Source of the DNA: Prosapia bicincta
Lineage: Eukaryota; Arthropoda; Insecta; Hemiptera; Cercopidae
NCBI GenBank assembly: GCA_036971475.1
Contig: JBAIZL010000058.1
Coordinates: 2,741,001-2,805,000 of the forward strand
Reading direction: 5' to 3'
Length of the DNA stretch: 64,000 nt
Each line of letters starts with the position of its first letter. The first letter of the stretch is position 1. The notes under the pieces were generated by a model. The model worked only from the letters and a program-made list of their open reading frames with translations. It was not told where the DNA came from and did no database searches. Positions 10,535 through 24,721 of this stretch are shown one piece after another. Position numbers and translations under genes: made by a program.

Positions 10535-11847
10535 CAAGGTCTGTTCAAAAAATACGCGGACTGAATTTCGCGGCTGAAGTTAGTTGCAGGAGAATCCGCT
10601 TGGTGTTGCTAGGTTCGTATAAATCAGCTGATTTAATCGTGGTATTTCAGTACCAGATATCTTCATTTGTTGATGAGTTACACGCCGTTTAGTAAAGAGT
10701 GTTTTTTTCGTTTGTCAGATTGTAAAATGGACAGCCTGAAAGAGCAACAAATTACTGTGAAATTTTGTGTAAAACTAGAGAAATCTGCAACAGAAACATT
10801 TACCATGCTTAACACGGCCTACGGTGATGTTGCCATGAAGCGTACTGCATGTTTCAAGTGGCATGAACGTTTCAAGGGTGGTTGACAGACGATTGATGAC
10901 GATGAGCGTCCTGGACGTCCTTCAACGTCAACTGACGACCCATACGTTGACAAAATCAACACCCTGGTGCGCAAAAATCGAGGTCTGACCATTAGGGAGC
11001 TTTCCGAAGAGTGTGGGATATCAGTTAGATCTTGTTACGAGAATTTGACCGAAAAATTGAAGACGCACTGCATCGCTGCGAAATTTGTGCCACGCCTGAT
11101 GACCGACGACCAAAAAGCCAATCGCGTCTTGTTTAGTTAGGAACTGCTTGATCGTTCAAATGAAGATGAGAGCTTTTTGTCAAGAATTATAACCGGTGAT
11201 GAATCATGGGTGTATGGTTACGACATTGAAACAAAGGTCCAATCATCCCAATGGGTGAGTTAAACGTCCCCAAGACCCAAAAAAGCTCACCAAGTTTTGT
11301 CGAATGTGAAGGTGATGCTGACAGTTTTTTTTTATGATAAGGGTGTTGTTCACTACGAGTACCTCTCTGAAGGTTCTACAGTCAACCAGATTACCTACAT
11401 TGAAGTACTGAAACGTCTGAGGGACGCCGTCCGACGCAAAAGGCCAGAACTGTGGAGAAGTGATAACTGGTTTTCCATCACGACAACGCTCCAGCTCACT
11501 CAGCACTCAGAACTCATGAGTTTTTGGCCAAACACTCGATCACTGTTCTTTCCCCCCCCCCCCTACTCACCTGACCTTGCTCCTTGAGACTTTTTCTTAT
11601 TCCCAAAACTCAAAAAACCCCTCAAAGGAAGAAGATTTGAAACGATTTCGGAGATTAAGGCAAATGCAACAAAGGAGCTGAACGCCATCACAAAAGAAGC
11701 ATACCAGGACTGTTTTAACAAGTGGAAACACCGTTGGGATAAGTGTGTGCATTGGGGAGGAGAGTACTTTGAAGGAGACACCAAGCTGAAACTAACTTGA
11801 GCCGCCAAATTGAAACAGTCCGTGTATTTTTTGCACAACAGACCTCA
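10535..11847 (+). mobile_element. mariner transposon, near full length, inactive
   Basis: Terminal inverted repeats of about 28 bp (AGGTCTGTTC...AAAAAATACGCGGACT and its counterpart at 11812-11847) flank one transposase pseudogene, with TA on both sides (10533-10534, 11848-11849). The length of about 1.3 kb is normal for mariner. Confidence 0.9.
10727..11800 (+). pseudogene. mariner transposase pseudogene
   Basis: The start is taken at the ATG giving MDSLKEQQ; the frame should run to the TGA at 11798-11800. The N-terminal paired-like helix-turn-helix region is clear (ERPGRPST, then IRELSEECGIS). The first catalytic Asp is in TGDESWVY near 11200. The second lies in HDNAPAHSALRTHEF near 11480-11520, readable only in another frame; the third region is YSPDLAP followed by DFFLFPKL. 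In-frame stops (for example at 10883, 11138 and 11584) and frameshifts disable it. An uninterrupted copy would be about 350 aa. Confidence 0.9.
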
Positions 11848-12397
11848 TATAATCAATTATTAGGTTTAATCTGTTATTAACAAATAACTTGTTTATTAAA
11901 AATTATTATAGACTGGCCTACTGAATTATCTAGTGAATACCCAGTGGCCATGAGTGACAACTACCCTTCCTTCTCCCACAGCCTCACTCCTATTCCAGCT
12001 TTATTCGGATTATACTGAAGATTAGTTATCAAACAGAACCCACAATTTATTACACAGAATTTATTTATAACTTTCTTTCAAAAATAGTTTGATGTTCAAC
12101 ACAAATCATCAAAAATATTTGCACATCATCTACAAAGTTTTATTATATAATGAATATAATAATTTTATAATAATAAGTCAAGTATACCATTAATAATGGA
12201 TTACACAATTATTTGTAATACATATTTATCTTATTATTTACATCATACAAAAAAATTAGTTATCCTATAACATATTTTAAATTTTACCTCAATCAGTATT
12301 TTCACTAAATTTTGTTTTTGGATTTAACATTTAAAATCTGTTCTTTATTCGTATTATAACTTGGTTTGATGTTTAAATTAAATTAGTACTATCCATT
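11848..12397. other. spacer downstream of gene 1
   Basis: No gene seen. TTTATT at 12344-12349 reads AATAAA on the minus strand and could be the poly(A) signal of gene 1, about 345 bp beyond its stop codon. Confidence 0.35.
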
Positions 12398-12560
12398 CGC
12401 CAAGTAAACATTGTGGCTGACAAGGGAAATACTAGCAACAAAGTAGCAGTAGTTCACATATTTTTGCACATATATTTTGCACATAATTTTCACTCAGTTC
12501 AGTAGTGGTGCTGCTAGTATTTTCCTTTTTCAACTGTAATGTTTACTCAGTCTAGTAATG
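12398..12560. repeat. small foldback repeat
   Basis: Arms GTAAACATTGTGGCTGACAA...AATACTAGCA and TGCTAGTATT...TGTAATGTTTAC are imperfect inverted copies about 45 bp long around a 50-bp centre. Confidence 0.75.
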
Positions 12561-12692
12561 GTTCACATATTTTCTGTGTGCAATGTTTACTTGGTCTAGT
12601 AATAAAATACTTAATCCTACTGGTTTCATCAGTAAATTCATGTAGAAATCTAATTATTTAAGAAATTAACAATTTTAAAAATTATGTTTTCA

Positions 12693-15600
12693 TTAATCTA
12701 AGTTTTCCCTGTACACACGAATTCCTCTGTTTATGTCATCTTGTGTTAGGCCAATTTCTTCTTTAACTTTTATTGCGATTATTCCTCTATCCTCGATTGA
12801 AGTAAATCCATGAGTGGTGTAATCAAAATATACTATTTCATTGTAAGGAATATCACACAACCGTTTTATTCTGAAAAAAATAATGTTAATATAAAAAAAA
12901 ATTGTTCATAAGTGGTGTGTTTAATTTACTTTGCTATACTTTTTTAAAAGATATTTGATGTCATGCCTTGGGAAAAAATTTAATGTGTTATAATTTGTAA
13001 TTTAGTTGTATACTTTAAATTTTTTTTCAGATTGTAAGCTATACAGTAAAAACAATGTTTTACGGTATTGACAACCAATGATGTCAATATTTTTTTTTAA
13101 TTTTAAACTACGGTATTTGTGGAAAACGACAGGGTAGCTCATGATTTTTCTAAATACAGTAATTGTAATTCAGTAAATAAAGACAATTTCTAACATCTAT
13201 AAGAGAGGAAGAATACTAGGATGCAATTTTCTTTCAGAATCTTATAACTTATCCAACTTTAATATTGTAAATTTGTAATTCAATTTGCAATTTCACTTTT
13301 TAGAATTTGTTTAGCTTGTTTTTCTTTAGAACACATGCCTCATGGAAATTTTCAAATGAGTTTTCTAATATATAATTTGACTGTTAATATATATTGGAGG
13401 GGGGCACGTATATAATGTGAAACTATATGACATAAAAAAATAGGTCATTTTAGTAATTATTTATTTTTAATTTTAAAATGCAGGTTAGTACTTACTTTTC
13501 AATGTGATTAACTTTGGTCCCATAGTAGAACTCTTGAAACATCATAACTTTATCTAGTTTCAGTAGGTACATTAATCTATCAACAAGTTCAATGTTTGGA
13601 CATATTGAGATTGCTCCTAATTTAATACGTTGATCAAATAGATAATTTAGAACGCCCATAGCTTGGTTGTGCACTTCAAGAAGGTTTCCTGATTTGTCTG
13701 TTACAACATTACTGAAAAAAGCATGATTATTACTTCAAAAATAACATATTGTCCAAAGTGGGAAATAATATTTCAGTTTATCACATTTAAAAAAGTTTTA
13801 AAAGGTTTAACTTCACTGGGTTGAGATGCAATAATAGATTATTTCTCGAAAGTGTATAATAATAAATTAATGGTCCAGCAAGAAGTATGTTTTATTACTT
13901 TATACCTTTCTAAGCAATACTATATTTTTTTAGGATTAAACATAATTTTTTTAAAGATTGCTCTTAAAACTACAAAACACAAGTTGTAACATATATAATA
14001 TATTTTGTTGAAATTGTAGTAAAATTCATAATTAGAAACATTCTAACAATATGCATACCCTATAATTGCAATTTTTTTATTAGATTTCTGTGGCCTGTCA
14101 ATTTTTTCATGTTCCTAATTTAATTTAATTTTAAAATATTACAATTTCCTTTTAAAACTTGAGCAAATAAATTTTTATTTTCAAAAATTTTTAAATTTCC
14201 TAAAAAATTTAATACATTTATAATGTATGAGGACGATCATTTTAGCTTCCTATTTTCAACTTGGACTTTAAGGTTAAACTCCAAGTTAAGGTTTATGTTA
14301 AAAGTGAGATATATCTCTCAAAACTATTTTAATATGGATTAGGTATGAATACTAATTTTTTGTATTTTCAAAACAGATTAGAGAATGTTTTTCTTAGTAT
14401 TTATATAAATATTCATTCTAAGGAAGACCATAGTCCTTCCATTTAATTTCACAGAAATAACAGTATTCATATTTAAGATTCTTAAAAATTGTTATCTTCT
14501 TCAAATAATTGGCCCTCAAGCAGCATTGAGCAGTGAAATTATTAATACTGTTATTTGTTAGTTTAGACGAAAACACTATTTCTGCTGTACAATGCAGTCC
14601 AGATAGTGCAAGACATATTTTAAAATGGTTTAAAATTTCACAAAGTATTGTATAGAATGCTGAAAAATAACAAAATTTATCCATTCCACATTCAAAAACT
14701 ACAGCATCTACATCCTGGAAATCATGCCCATTTGTTGTCTTGTAATTGGTTATGTACTGATTGGCAAATCATAAAGCATTTTTTATTTACCGATGAGTCA
14801 CTCATGATACCATTATTAATTTACAAAACCAACACACATAGTCAGAAGTGACCCTCATGAAACAGCCCAACATAACTTTCAACAGCATTTTAGCATGTAT
14901 GATGTGAATCAATTATGGTCATTAATTGAACAGTTTACTTTTAAAAAAGATTGACAGGTCAGACGTACTTACAGTGCCTTTGAGAAGAACTTTTCATTTT
15001 AGTTGAAGATGTTTCTCTTGCAATCTTAAATCTTAAGCTCCCAAATAATATAGTCAATGTAAAGCGGCCACTCAGGTCACAAGACCTATTACCACTGGAT
15101 TTTTGCATATACTCTTAGTTAAGGATGGTAGAAAGTGTTTACAACATAAAAGTAAACTCCTGTAAAGCATTACGTGTCCATATTGTTGATGCTTTTTCTC
15201 AGAAAAAGAAGCAGCCCTGCTGGGCTATGAAAATCAGCACAAAACAACCATAAAATTGAAAGAGAAATCATTGAATTCGAAGGAAACATTTTCAACATTT
15301 ACTTTAAATTATTATTGTCTAGGTTGAAGCTAATGTTTTTCAGAAAAATTTTGCTTTGCACTGTTTTAATTTAATTTAACATTTATTTACTTTGTCTATA
15401 ATTTATTTATACCATTTTAATAAATAATACGCACAACCCCTCACAACAAACATTTTTAATCCAGTCTTATGTATATTTTGGTTATAAAGTAACCATCCTA
15501 AGAGAAATGACAATACAGTACTAGCTAACTCTACACAGTTCCCTTATTTATAATGGACCAAAACCTCTATGGGGGCAAGTAGTTTGGTCCATAGCTAGTA

Positions 15601-18600
15601 CAGTATTGTCATATCTCTGAGGATGGTTACTTTATAACCGAAATGTACATAAGGCTAGAATAAGAATATTTGTGTTTAGAGGTTGTGTGTATTATTTATT
15701 AATAATAAACCACTGTGAATTATTCCTCATAATTAGTGGTTGTATCATTTTGTTCAGAAATATTTTTTCTAAAAGTTTTATTTAAATTCACAAAGCCTTT
15801 GTTATCTAATTAATGAAGTTATTCTACCTGAAATATAAAGAACATATTTTAGCCTTAATAATATGCTTATCTTTACACAACTATGAACAACTTTGAACAG
15901 GTATTTTTCCTCATTTCAGTCAATTTTTCAGAGATCGCCCTTTCCAGAAATCCCAGTAGTCCATTATCTGAGGGAAAGTTCTTTTAGATAAAAATGATAC
16001 TATCATTTTCAAATTTGTAATGGTCAACACCTTTGTCTATATCTTTGTATTACATTATATTGATAACAAATGTTCTAACCATTTCTTGTTAAAATGCATT
16101 AACATCTATGACATAATTACTAAGCATTGAAGGAATCTATTGAGATCCTTGCTCTTCTTGCTTCACCTCCTTTTATTATGGTACATAGTGACTTGGCAAG
16201 TACATTGATTTATTCATATTTTAGAGTGTTGTGGTTTACATTTACTACATAAAGTTATTTATTAGTTAATAGTATGTGTTCATCTAATTTAATTATTTAT
16301 GAAGTTGAAGTTTCTTGATGTAATCATCTTGAATTCACTGATTAAACTAATTTTACACTACTTAACTAAGTGAATACGTAATTGCTTACTTGCTGACGCG
16401 TTTCAAAAAGATCGTTCCTTTTACGAAGCTAACCCTCAACTAGCGGCTTTTGGTTCTTTACAAACGGTATGACAGGGTTCGATTTATGACATTGGGTGAA
16501 GTGTCGGCGTCTTGTGTGGTGTATTGGAAAAGAATATTGGTTTCAAAGTGTGTGTGGTCATTAAGTATATTTTCCCTGTCTGTTTGTAGATTTCATATTT
16601 TTCTAAGGTTGTTAGTTTTTTACTCTGTTTTAATGTGTGTAGAATATTTAAATTAGTGTGTGTGTCGGTATGTGTGTGTTGGGTATTATTTAGGTGTTTT
16701 GCGTAGGTGGATTTAGGGTTTGTTTGTTTTGTTTGGGTAATGTGTTCATCGAAGCGTGTGTAGAATGACCTGCCGGTTTGACCAATGTAATAGTTGGGAC
16801 AATAATTGCAAGTTAATTTGTAAATACCTAAGAGTTTGTATATGTCAGTTTCTTTTTGAAAAGGTTGTATATGTTTTCTTAGCGTGTTTGTTGTTTTGTA
16901 GGATATTTGGTAATGGAGTTTTTTGAATCTGGAGGCTATTTTGTGTGTGTTTTTATTGTGGTAGCTGAGGGATATGTATTTGTTATTTTTTGTGTGGTTT
17001 GTTTGTGTGGCTGTTTGATGGTGTTTGTGTTTTATTTTCCTGAGAATGTTGTCTATGAGTGTGTGTTGGTAGCCGTTTTGTTGGGCGATGTATTTTATGG
17101 TATTAAGTTCTTCGTCATAGTCTTTTTATAGCATTGGTATGTTTATTAGGCGGTGTAACATATGATTAAATTCAACATGTTTGTGTTGTGTGGGGTGATT
17201 AGATGTATTTTGTATGACCATATCTGTAGTTGTTGGTTTTCTGTATATTTTGAAATTGTGTCTAGTGTTGTGTTTGGTGATAGTAAGATCTAGAAAGTTT
17301 ATTCTATTGTTTTCTTCTAATTCGAGAGTAAATGTGAGGTTTTCGTGTATGGTATTAATGTAATTATGTAGTTGTTTGATTTGCCACTTGTTGCCGTTGT
17401 ATAATATTAAAATGACATCTACATATCTATGGTAGTAAATTATTTTATGTGTGTGATTATTGTTCTGTAGAATGTATTGTTGTTCAATATGATGTAGGAA
17501 TATTTCTGCTAGGATGCCTGAGATGGGGGAACCCATAGGGAGGCCGTCTTTCTGTGTCTAGAGTTTGTGTTGGTATGTGAAGTAGTTTTGTGATGTGATG
17601 AGTTTGGTGAGTGTGATTATTTCATGTGTGAGTTTATGTGGTGTGTTGTTTGCTGTGAGCATATTTTGTAGTATGTGGAGTTTTTGTTCCATTGGCACAT
17701 TAGTGTAAAGGTTTTTTATGTAGAATGAGGCTATGGTGGAGTTGTGTGGTATGTGGATGTCTTGTATTTTGTGTATGAGGTCTATGTTATTGTGTATGGA
17801 TGTGTGATTGTGAAAGTTTATGTTGTCTCTGATAGGTTTGTCTATGTATTTGGTTAATTTATGTGATGGTGCATGTGTGTGATTGATTAGTGGATGGATG
17901 TGTGTGTTTTCCCTGTGGATTTTATTTATTTTTTAAAATAAGAGAAGCAGTTTTTATTCTTGTGTTAAGATTACGTTATATAATGGATTCATTTTTTTTA
18001 ATATTTCAATGCGACAATTTTTAGTCAAATACCACCAAATAAGTAAAATTACTACTAAGGCGTTTAAACAAATGTAGTACTATTACTGTAGTTTTATTCT
18101 TTTAAATACATAACAACACCAATCACTGTAGTATCCAAGATTAGGTAAGTTTACCAATTGTTAATAATTCTGTATAATTTCATCAATAAATAGAATAAAC
18201 TTACTCAGTTACATTCATTCTAACTTCTTTGTCCACATCATCTATTGAGAACTTCCAAATCACCTTGTCTGGAAAATGTCATTTATTTAACAATTAAAAA
18301 AATAAATTTACTAATTATAAAATGTCATATTTGTTTATTCCATCGTCAACGTGAGCTACTAGTTTTCACTAAAACACTTGTAAATATTTACAAACTTGCC
18401 TATAGTAGCACTTCATTATATATTTGTTGAGGACGGCCATTTCAGGACGGTCTGAGTTGACAATAGGACACATCTCCCGAAATGCCCGTCCTCAACAAAT
18501 ATAAGTAATTGCTACTATAGGCAAGTTTGTAAATATTTAGAAGTGTTTTAGTATAAAATGCCTTTTAAATACTGGCACTATTCATAAAATAAAATTAAGA

Positions 18601-21600
18601 ACCAATTTTTAATGTAAAATTTTTTTGTAAATTGTAAAATAAAATTCTTTACAATTTATGTTTTGTTACGCTAAATAATTTTGAATCCAAAACAACATTT
18701 TTGAAGATTAAATACATATTCATTCTAAGTTACACATTTGAATTCAATTCATAATCACTAATGATCTTTTTTTATTTTAATATTTATATTATTTGATTCC
18801 ATCTACGCTTGAACTACTAGTTTTAAATTAAACACATTTGAGCATGTGTTAGTATGTTAGACCTCTCTATAGTAGCAGTTATTTATTTTATTATTGAGGA
18901 CAGCTTTTTTGGGAGATGTGTCCCATTGTCAACTCAGACCGTAATTCGACTGAGTTCTACATGAAATGACTACGACAGGTATATTTTATGAAAATTATCT
19001 AGGATAAGGGTTCTACATGAACTGTAGAAAAAATTGCTCCAAATTAATAGAATTCAAACTGCTGAAGGAACAGATAGTTTACTGATCTCAAATAAACAGT
19101 GATATAAAGCCAATAGCTATCAAATTAGCGCACTCTCATTGGTTAAAAAATTCAAGTAAGAGGGAAGAGGCATTGAGAAGTAAGGGAAGTGTTGAACGAA
19201 GGACTTCCATTTTGGATTTCAGGAGAAAATAAAGTTGGTGACGAAGTTTTTGGTCATGGGATTAAAGTACTCCAAGAGAAAATCTCACCTCTCCCCATCA
19301 GATACTGTTAGTGAAAATTTGTAAAATATATTTTATCAAGTAGTCTATAGCTTTATCACATGTTTTATAATAAATTTTAAATGAGTAATTTTTAAAAGAA
19401 GACTTCACCTATTTTGACGGAAAAAATCTCTGGAGAGGAATTCATCCAAGAAACCAACTTCCTACTTTCCAGAGCGATAAATACTAGCCGTCTATAGTAT
19501 CCAGAAATTCCATTGATTTTCAACATTGCAGGCAAGCCAAAAATTTGATTCTATTATTTTTCTTTTTCACTCTTTTTCTTGAAACATAACTTTTGAATAA
19601 TTTGTATGTGAAATAAAAAATAAACTTTATTTTTAAATAAAAATTGAGAAATTATTTACTCTAATGCAATAATTTCATTTAGTAAATGTTTTTTTCTTGA
19701 CATTCATTATTTCACAATGAGTTATCGCATGTTATTATATTATTTTATTTTATAACACTAGTCAACAAAGAAATACTCTTTTCTGTCCTACACATGTTGT
19801 TGGGTAATCCTAGAGGTATTTTTGCGCTGATTCCAAATCTAAGTTGTAAGTCTAGTAAAATTGTAATAACTTTTAGGTCACCACAAATTTTCCACTTATA
19901 TTGTTTGCAGTGAATTTTTCAAAAAGAAACTGTATATTCCTGTAAGAAAAGATTCTTTCATGTAAGTTCCATAAGCAATGGTTTAGAGTGGAGTTTATTT
20001 CTACTATGTAAGAGAATAGGCTTTAAACTTACTTTCGAGGAATCAACAAATGAATGCCAATGTTCTGTGTTGTATTCAAAATTAAGAGTTTAATAGAGGG
20101 AAAATCTAATGATACCTAATGATTACTAAACATCATCTAATGATTACTAATCATCATCTAAGGATTACTTAATGATACCAAGTAATAAAAACAAAAAAAA
20201 TTTAAAGTAAATTCCTACTTGGCTCAACAAGAAAAAATTTTATTTGTTACTTTGTAATAAATAATTACAACTAATAAAAATACAGAAATAAGCTATGTAT
20301 TAAAACAGCTGTTCTATCACATAACCTATAACATAAAATCAACTGTTTTATGAAATCATATGTTATCTTTTATTTTAAGCCAAATGGAACAAAATAACTA
20401 CATTGCACAACTTTCCTCTTTTGTGAAACATTTTTCTCCCATATAAAAATTAAATTAAATTGTTAAATATAAGTAATACATTAAAATTTGAAAAAAAAAC
20501 TGTTTTAACAAGTAACACCCACTTCAAGTTAAACAAATTTCTTTAATTTGAGTGGATGAATAAAAATTATTTTATTTACGATTGAAAATTTGTACAAGAT
20601 TTATATAAAAGAAGAGTGTGAACTAATAGAGAAAAATAAGGTTGTTTTCTTGAAAAATAATTTAAATTCATCATGGCAAGATCAATACATACAAATTTTC
20701 ATATTTGAATCCAGTAATTTCCAATCTTTTTTAATCGAGATCCTGTAAGATTTCACTCTGTTTTTTGGACAATTTAAGTTGCATACTAGGTCATTTAAAT
20801 CCTAATTTGTTGTCGTTCGTGTTTTCAAATCCCTCATTCTCACATATTTTTTTATTACTTTCTGAATCTTTGCTAGTATTAACATTATCTGGTGGTTTTG
20901 CATTTCCTACCCACTAAATTTGGAAGCAACAATTCAGGAAATCCCAAGTTCTTTGAAGAATGAGGGGGTATCTTATTTTGCTGGTAGTGGGAGGGCACAT
21001 CTGTTGTTTATGTTAAACTAATTGAGGAATCTAAAATGTCTATAACCTAAGATACACAATGCTATTGACATTTCTCTTCTCTCCATGAAGAAAAAAGCTC
21101 ATATACTGTACTTTAAATTTACTGATTTCACAACAAACATTCACATTTTTGTTTCAAAGGTTCACTCATAAACATGTTTGAGGGTTTCTTTTGTTTTTTC
21201 CTTCTCAGAATCTGTAATTGTGGAAGTTTACCTCGGCACTAATGTGAAACGTAAACTCACCACTCAATATTATTGAGTTCGGTAATGTCTCAGCTTCATT
21301 TCTCCTACCTAATGTTTAAGTACATAATTCTCCATAAGCAACTTTATCTAAATCAGTAATGAATTAACGCATTGTTCTACAACAGCATCATGTATGTGTG
21401 GATAACCTGGTAATATCACATAACCAGACCAACCAGTCTCAACAAAACTTGTGTGCCAACTGCAAATTGCAGGCCTGAAAGAATGGTCTTTTCCACATTT
21501 GTTGCAAAATGTAAACTAAACACTTGTTACCGAGTTCGTTTCATGAAATAAATACACACAACGATCATCCTTCATAACTAAAAGCAGCCATTTTAACAAT

Positions 21601-21714
21601 GTCAATGCTGGAGCTAGCACAACAGGGTTTGTTAGTATGATATTTTGTAACATCTCTATCAGTCTGTAGCTCAATTCAATAAATTTATATGAATTTTCAA
21701 AGTTGTAAAGTGTT

Positions 21715-21752
<38 letters not shown>

Positions 21753-24509
21753 TGTGTGTGTTTGTGTGTGTATGTTAAAAAAATATGATAGGTAAATGAA
21801 TAGAAAACTAATTCTTCTGGATTAATTATATAGTTGTTATGTACAAAGTACCATTTGAGTTAGTACTTGTGCAGTGTTGTGTTATGCTAGTTCTAGTCAA
21901 ATATGTATAATTGACAGTGTCCAAACAAGAACTAAAAAGTTAATGGGCACTTTAGTTATATGAATATTTAGGGAAAGGTAATGCAAGAAAACTTAGTGGT
22001 TGGTCTAATAAGACCAGTTTCAATAATAATATTAATAAAAAATTACATGGAAAGTACTATATCAATAGTAATAAAAATATAGTAAAGGGAAATTCAGGAA
22101 AAAAATTTAATATAATTGAAATTATTAATTGTTGGTAAAATAACTGAATATGTCTGGATGTTGATATTTTACAGTCAAAATAATTTATTTGGGGTGCAAA
22201 ATAATTAATATTTTATAATTAATTAATTCTTTAAAGAACTAAGTGAAAACTATTAACTTACTGTGCTGGTATCAAAACCATTATTTTATTGATACGTTTC
22301 AAAACATGTCAACACAATAAGTTAATATTTTTCTTCACTTAGTTCTTCAAATAATTATTTATGATTTAATAAGTGAAATAAATATGGTTACAACAACCAA
22401 CATCAATTTATATTTAATACATCATTCTAAATATTTCTCCAACTAACAATTCCTTTCTTGATTACAGTGAAATGTTTCCATCAGAATTTGTTTACGTTTT
22501 AGCCAAAGTGATTATGTTTCACAATAAGCAGAATATAATTCTTATACATTGTTTACTTAGATGTTTGCAGGAAAAAGTGGGAAGTCAAGAGATTTGAGGT
22601 GGGCTACTTGAAACACTTACATTTTGTACAAAGTATTAGTTAATAATTATTGTCTTATTATTTGCTACCTTTTTCTTGTAGTTCAATGCCATTGAATTTC
22701 ATCCATATTCACTTTCAAATCAATTCCTTAGAATAATTTTATAAATAACTCATGCACCTCTTCTACTATCTTAACGCCATCTCCAATTATATTAGCATAA
22801 GTCCAGATAAGTCATGATCCTTTTATTTCCAAATTCAGCTTTTGTTAAATCTGCTATTAGCATACTCCAAATAAATAATAGCTGCATGTACTTATTCGTC
22901 ATTCTCAATCTGAAAAAATTAAGATATGAATATTCATATTCAAACCTGACTTATGGTTTCATTTAAGTATTTATAAGTACTCAGAATAACTGTTTAATAA
23001 CTTTTATTTTTTTATTTATTCTTTACTTGTAACATAATTCAAGATATTACCATTTTATACATTTCTTTTAACAGAATATTTATATGATAACTGGAAGTTG
23101 ACCACATAAAGTTAGAATACTTCATGAAAGATACCGTCTTTCTTCATCTCTTTAAGATGTGTAGGCTTATAATATTATAATGGTAATTCTTGAAAATAAA
23201 ATACCATTTATAAAATTATTCTTTCAGCATAACAAAGGAATCGTTTATCAACCAACAATCCTTTTGTAACTAATGTTGTTTTCTTCAATTCTTTGGAAAA
23301 TATTTGGTTTTCCTATCACCCAAGGTGGTAAATATAAGATTTTCCTCTTTTGAAGTCCAAACATATAGTACTACGCTTAAAATACAAGATTTTGCATCAA
23401 AATACTTCCTGTTTGACTCAGATAGTGCTATAGTGCCAAATACTATTAATGCTAATACCAGCATTAAAACAATTACTTTTACTGATGCGGAGCGTGCTTC
23501 CTGTGTGTTTTTGTTTCATGAAACAAACTTAAGAAGGGATAAGAGTTTGAGTAAATTTCGCACTGAATAAAGGTGTGCGTAATGTGCGATCACATGCTTC
23601 CTAACATGCTTACAATGTACAGATAACATAGTAAAACCTTTCTTTGGTCTATACTACTTTAATATCAAACTAAACATTCAAAAAAGAACCAAGTGGTTAC
23701 TGCAGCAACAGAAAAGGGAAAGAAAACAAATTCTACAAGCTAAGAATTTTAAGTTTCTTGATGTAATCATCTTGAATTCACTGATAAAACTAATTTTAAA
23801 CTACTTAACTAAGTTAATACGTAATTGCTTACTTGCTAACGCGTTTCAAAACAGTTGTTCCTTTTACGAAGCTAACACTCTACTGGCGGCTTTGGCTCTA
23901 TACAAACGGTATGATAGGGTTGGATTTATGACAGTGGGTGTCGGCGTTTTGTGTGATGTATCGGAAAAGACTATTGGCTTCAAAGTGTGTGTGATCGTTT
24001 AATATATTTTTCCTGTCTGTAACAGAGTAAAAAACTAACAACCTTAGAAAAATATGAAATCTACAAACACTACTCAACAGACAGGGAAAATATATTAAAT
24101 GACCACACACACTTTGAAGCCAATAGTCTTTTCCAATACATCACACAAAACGCCGACACCTAACTAACTGTCATAAATCCAAGCCTGTCATACCGTTTGT
24201 ATACAGCCAAAGTCGCCAGTAGAGTGTTAGCTTCGTAAAAGAAACGACTGTTTTGAAACGCGTCAGCAAGTAAGCAATTACATATTCACTTAGTTAAGTA
24301 GTTTAAAATTAGTAAGAATTTTTTAGTAACAAATTAAATGCTGGATAGGATTACAGGATTGAGTTACTGAACATCCTTCTGTTAATTGAGTATTCAATAG
24401 CCATAAATAGTTGCTTAATTTAGTAATTCGAATTAAAACTAATAAATAGTTCTGTACATTGCCTTATGAAATAGCTCCAGTAATATGTGACTTAAGGACT
24501 AACTACATT

Positions 24510-24586
<77 letters not shown>

Positions 24587-24654
24587 GTTAAGTTATATAT
24601 ATAACTTCATAAAGTCAGTGCAACGGATAAACAATGGATAACGTAAAATATCAA

Positions 24655-24721
<67 letters not shown>

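Noticed and set aside
12625..12645. CTGATGA on minus near 12632; likewise near 4855 (minus) and 8092 (plus)
   Set aside because: No pairing stem II and no GAAA at the right distance, so not hammerheads.
16450..17131. Plus-strand Val/Phe/Cys-rich frames
   Set aside because: Antisense of the PLE reverse transcriptase-endonuclease on the minus strand.
24459..24641. Open frames over (TA)n at 24.5, 50.0 and 61.6 kb
   Set aside because: Ile-Tyr repeats from microsatellites, not genes.
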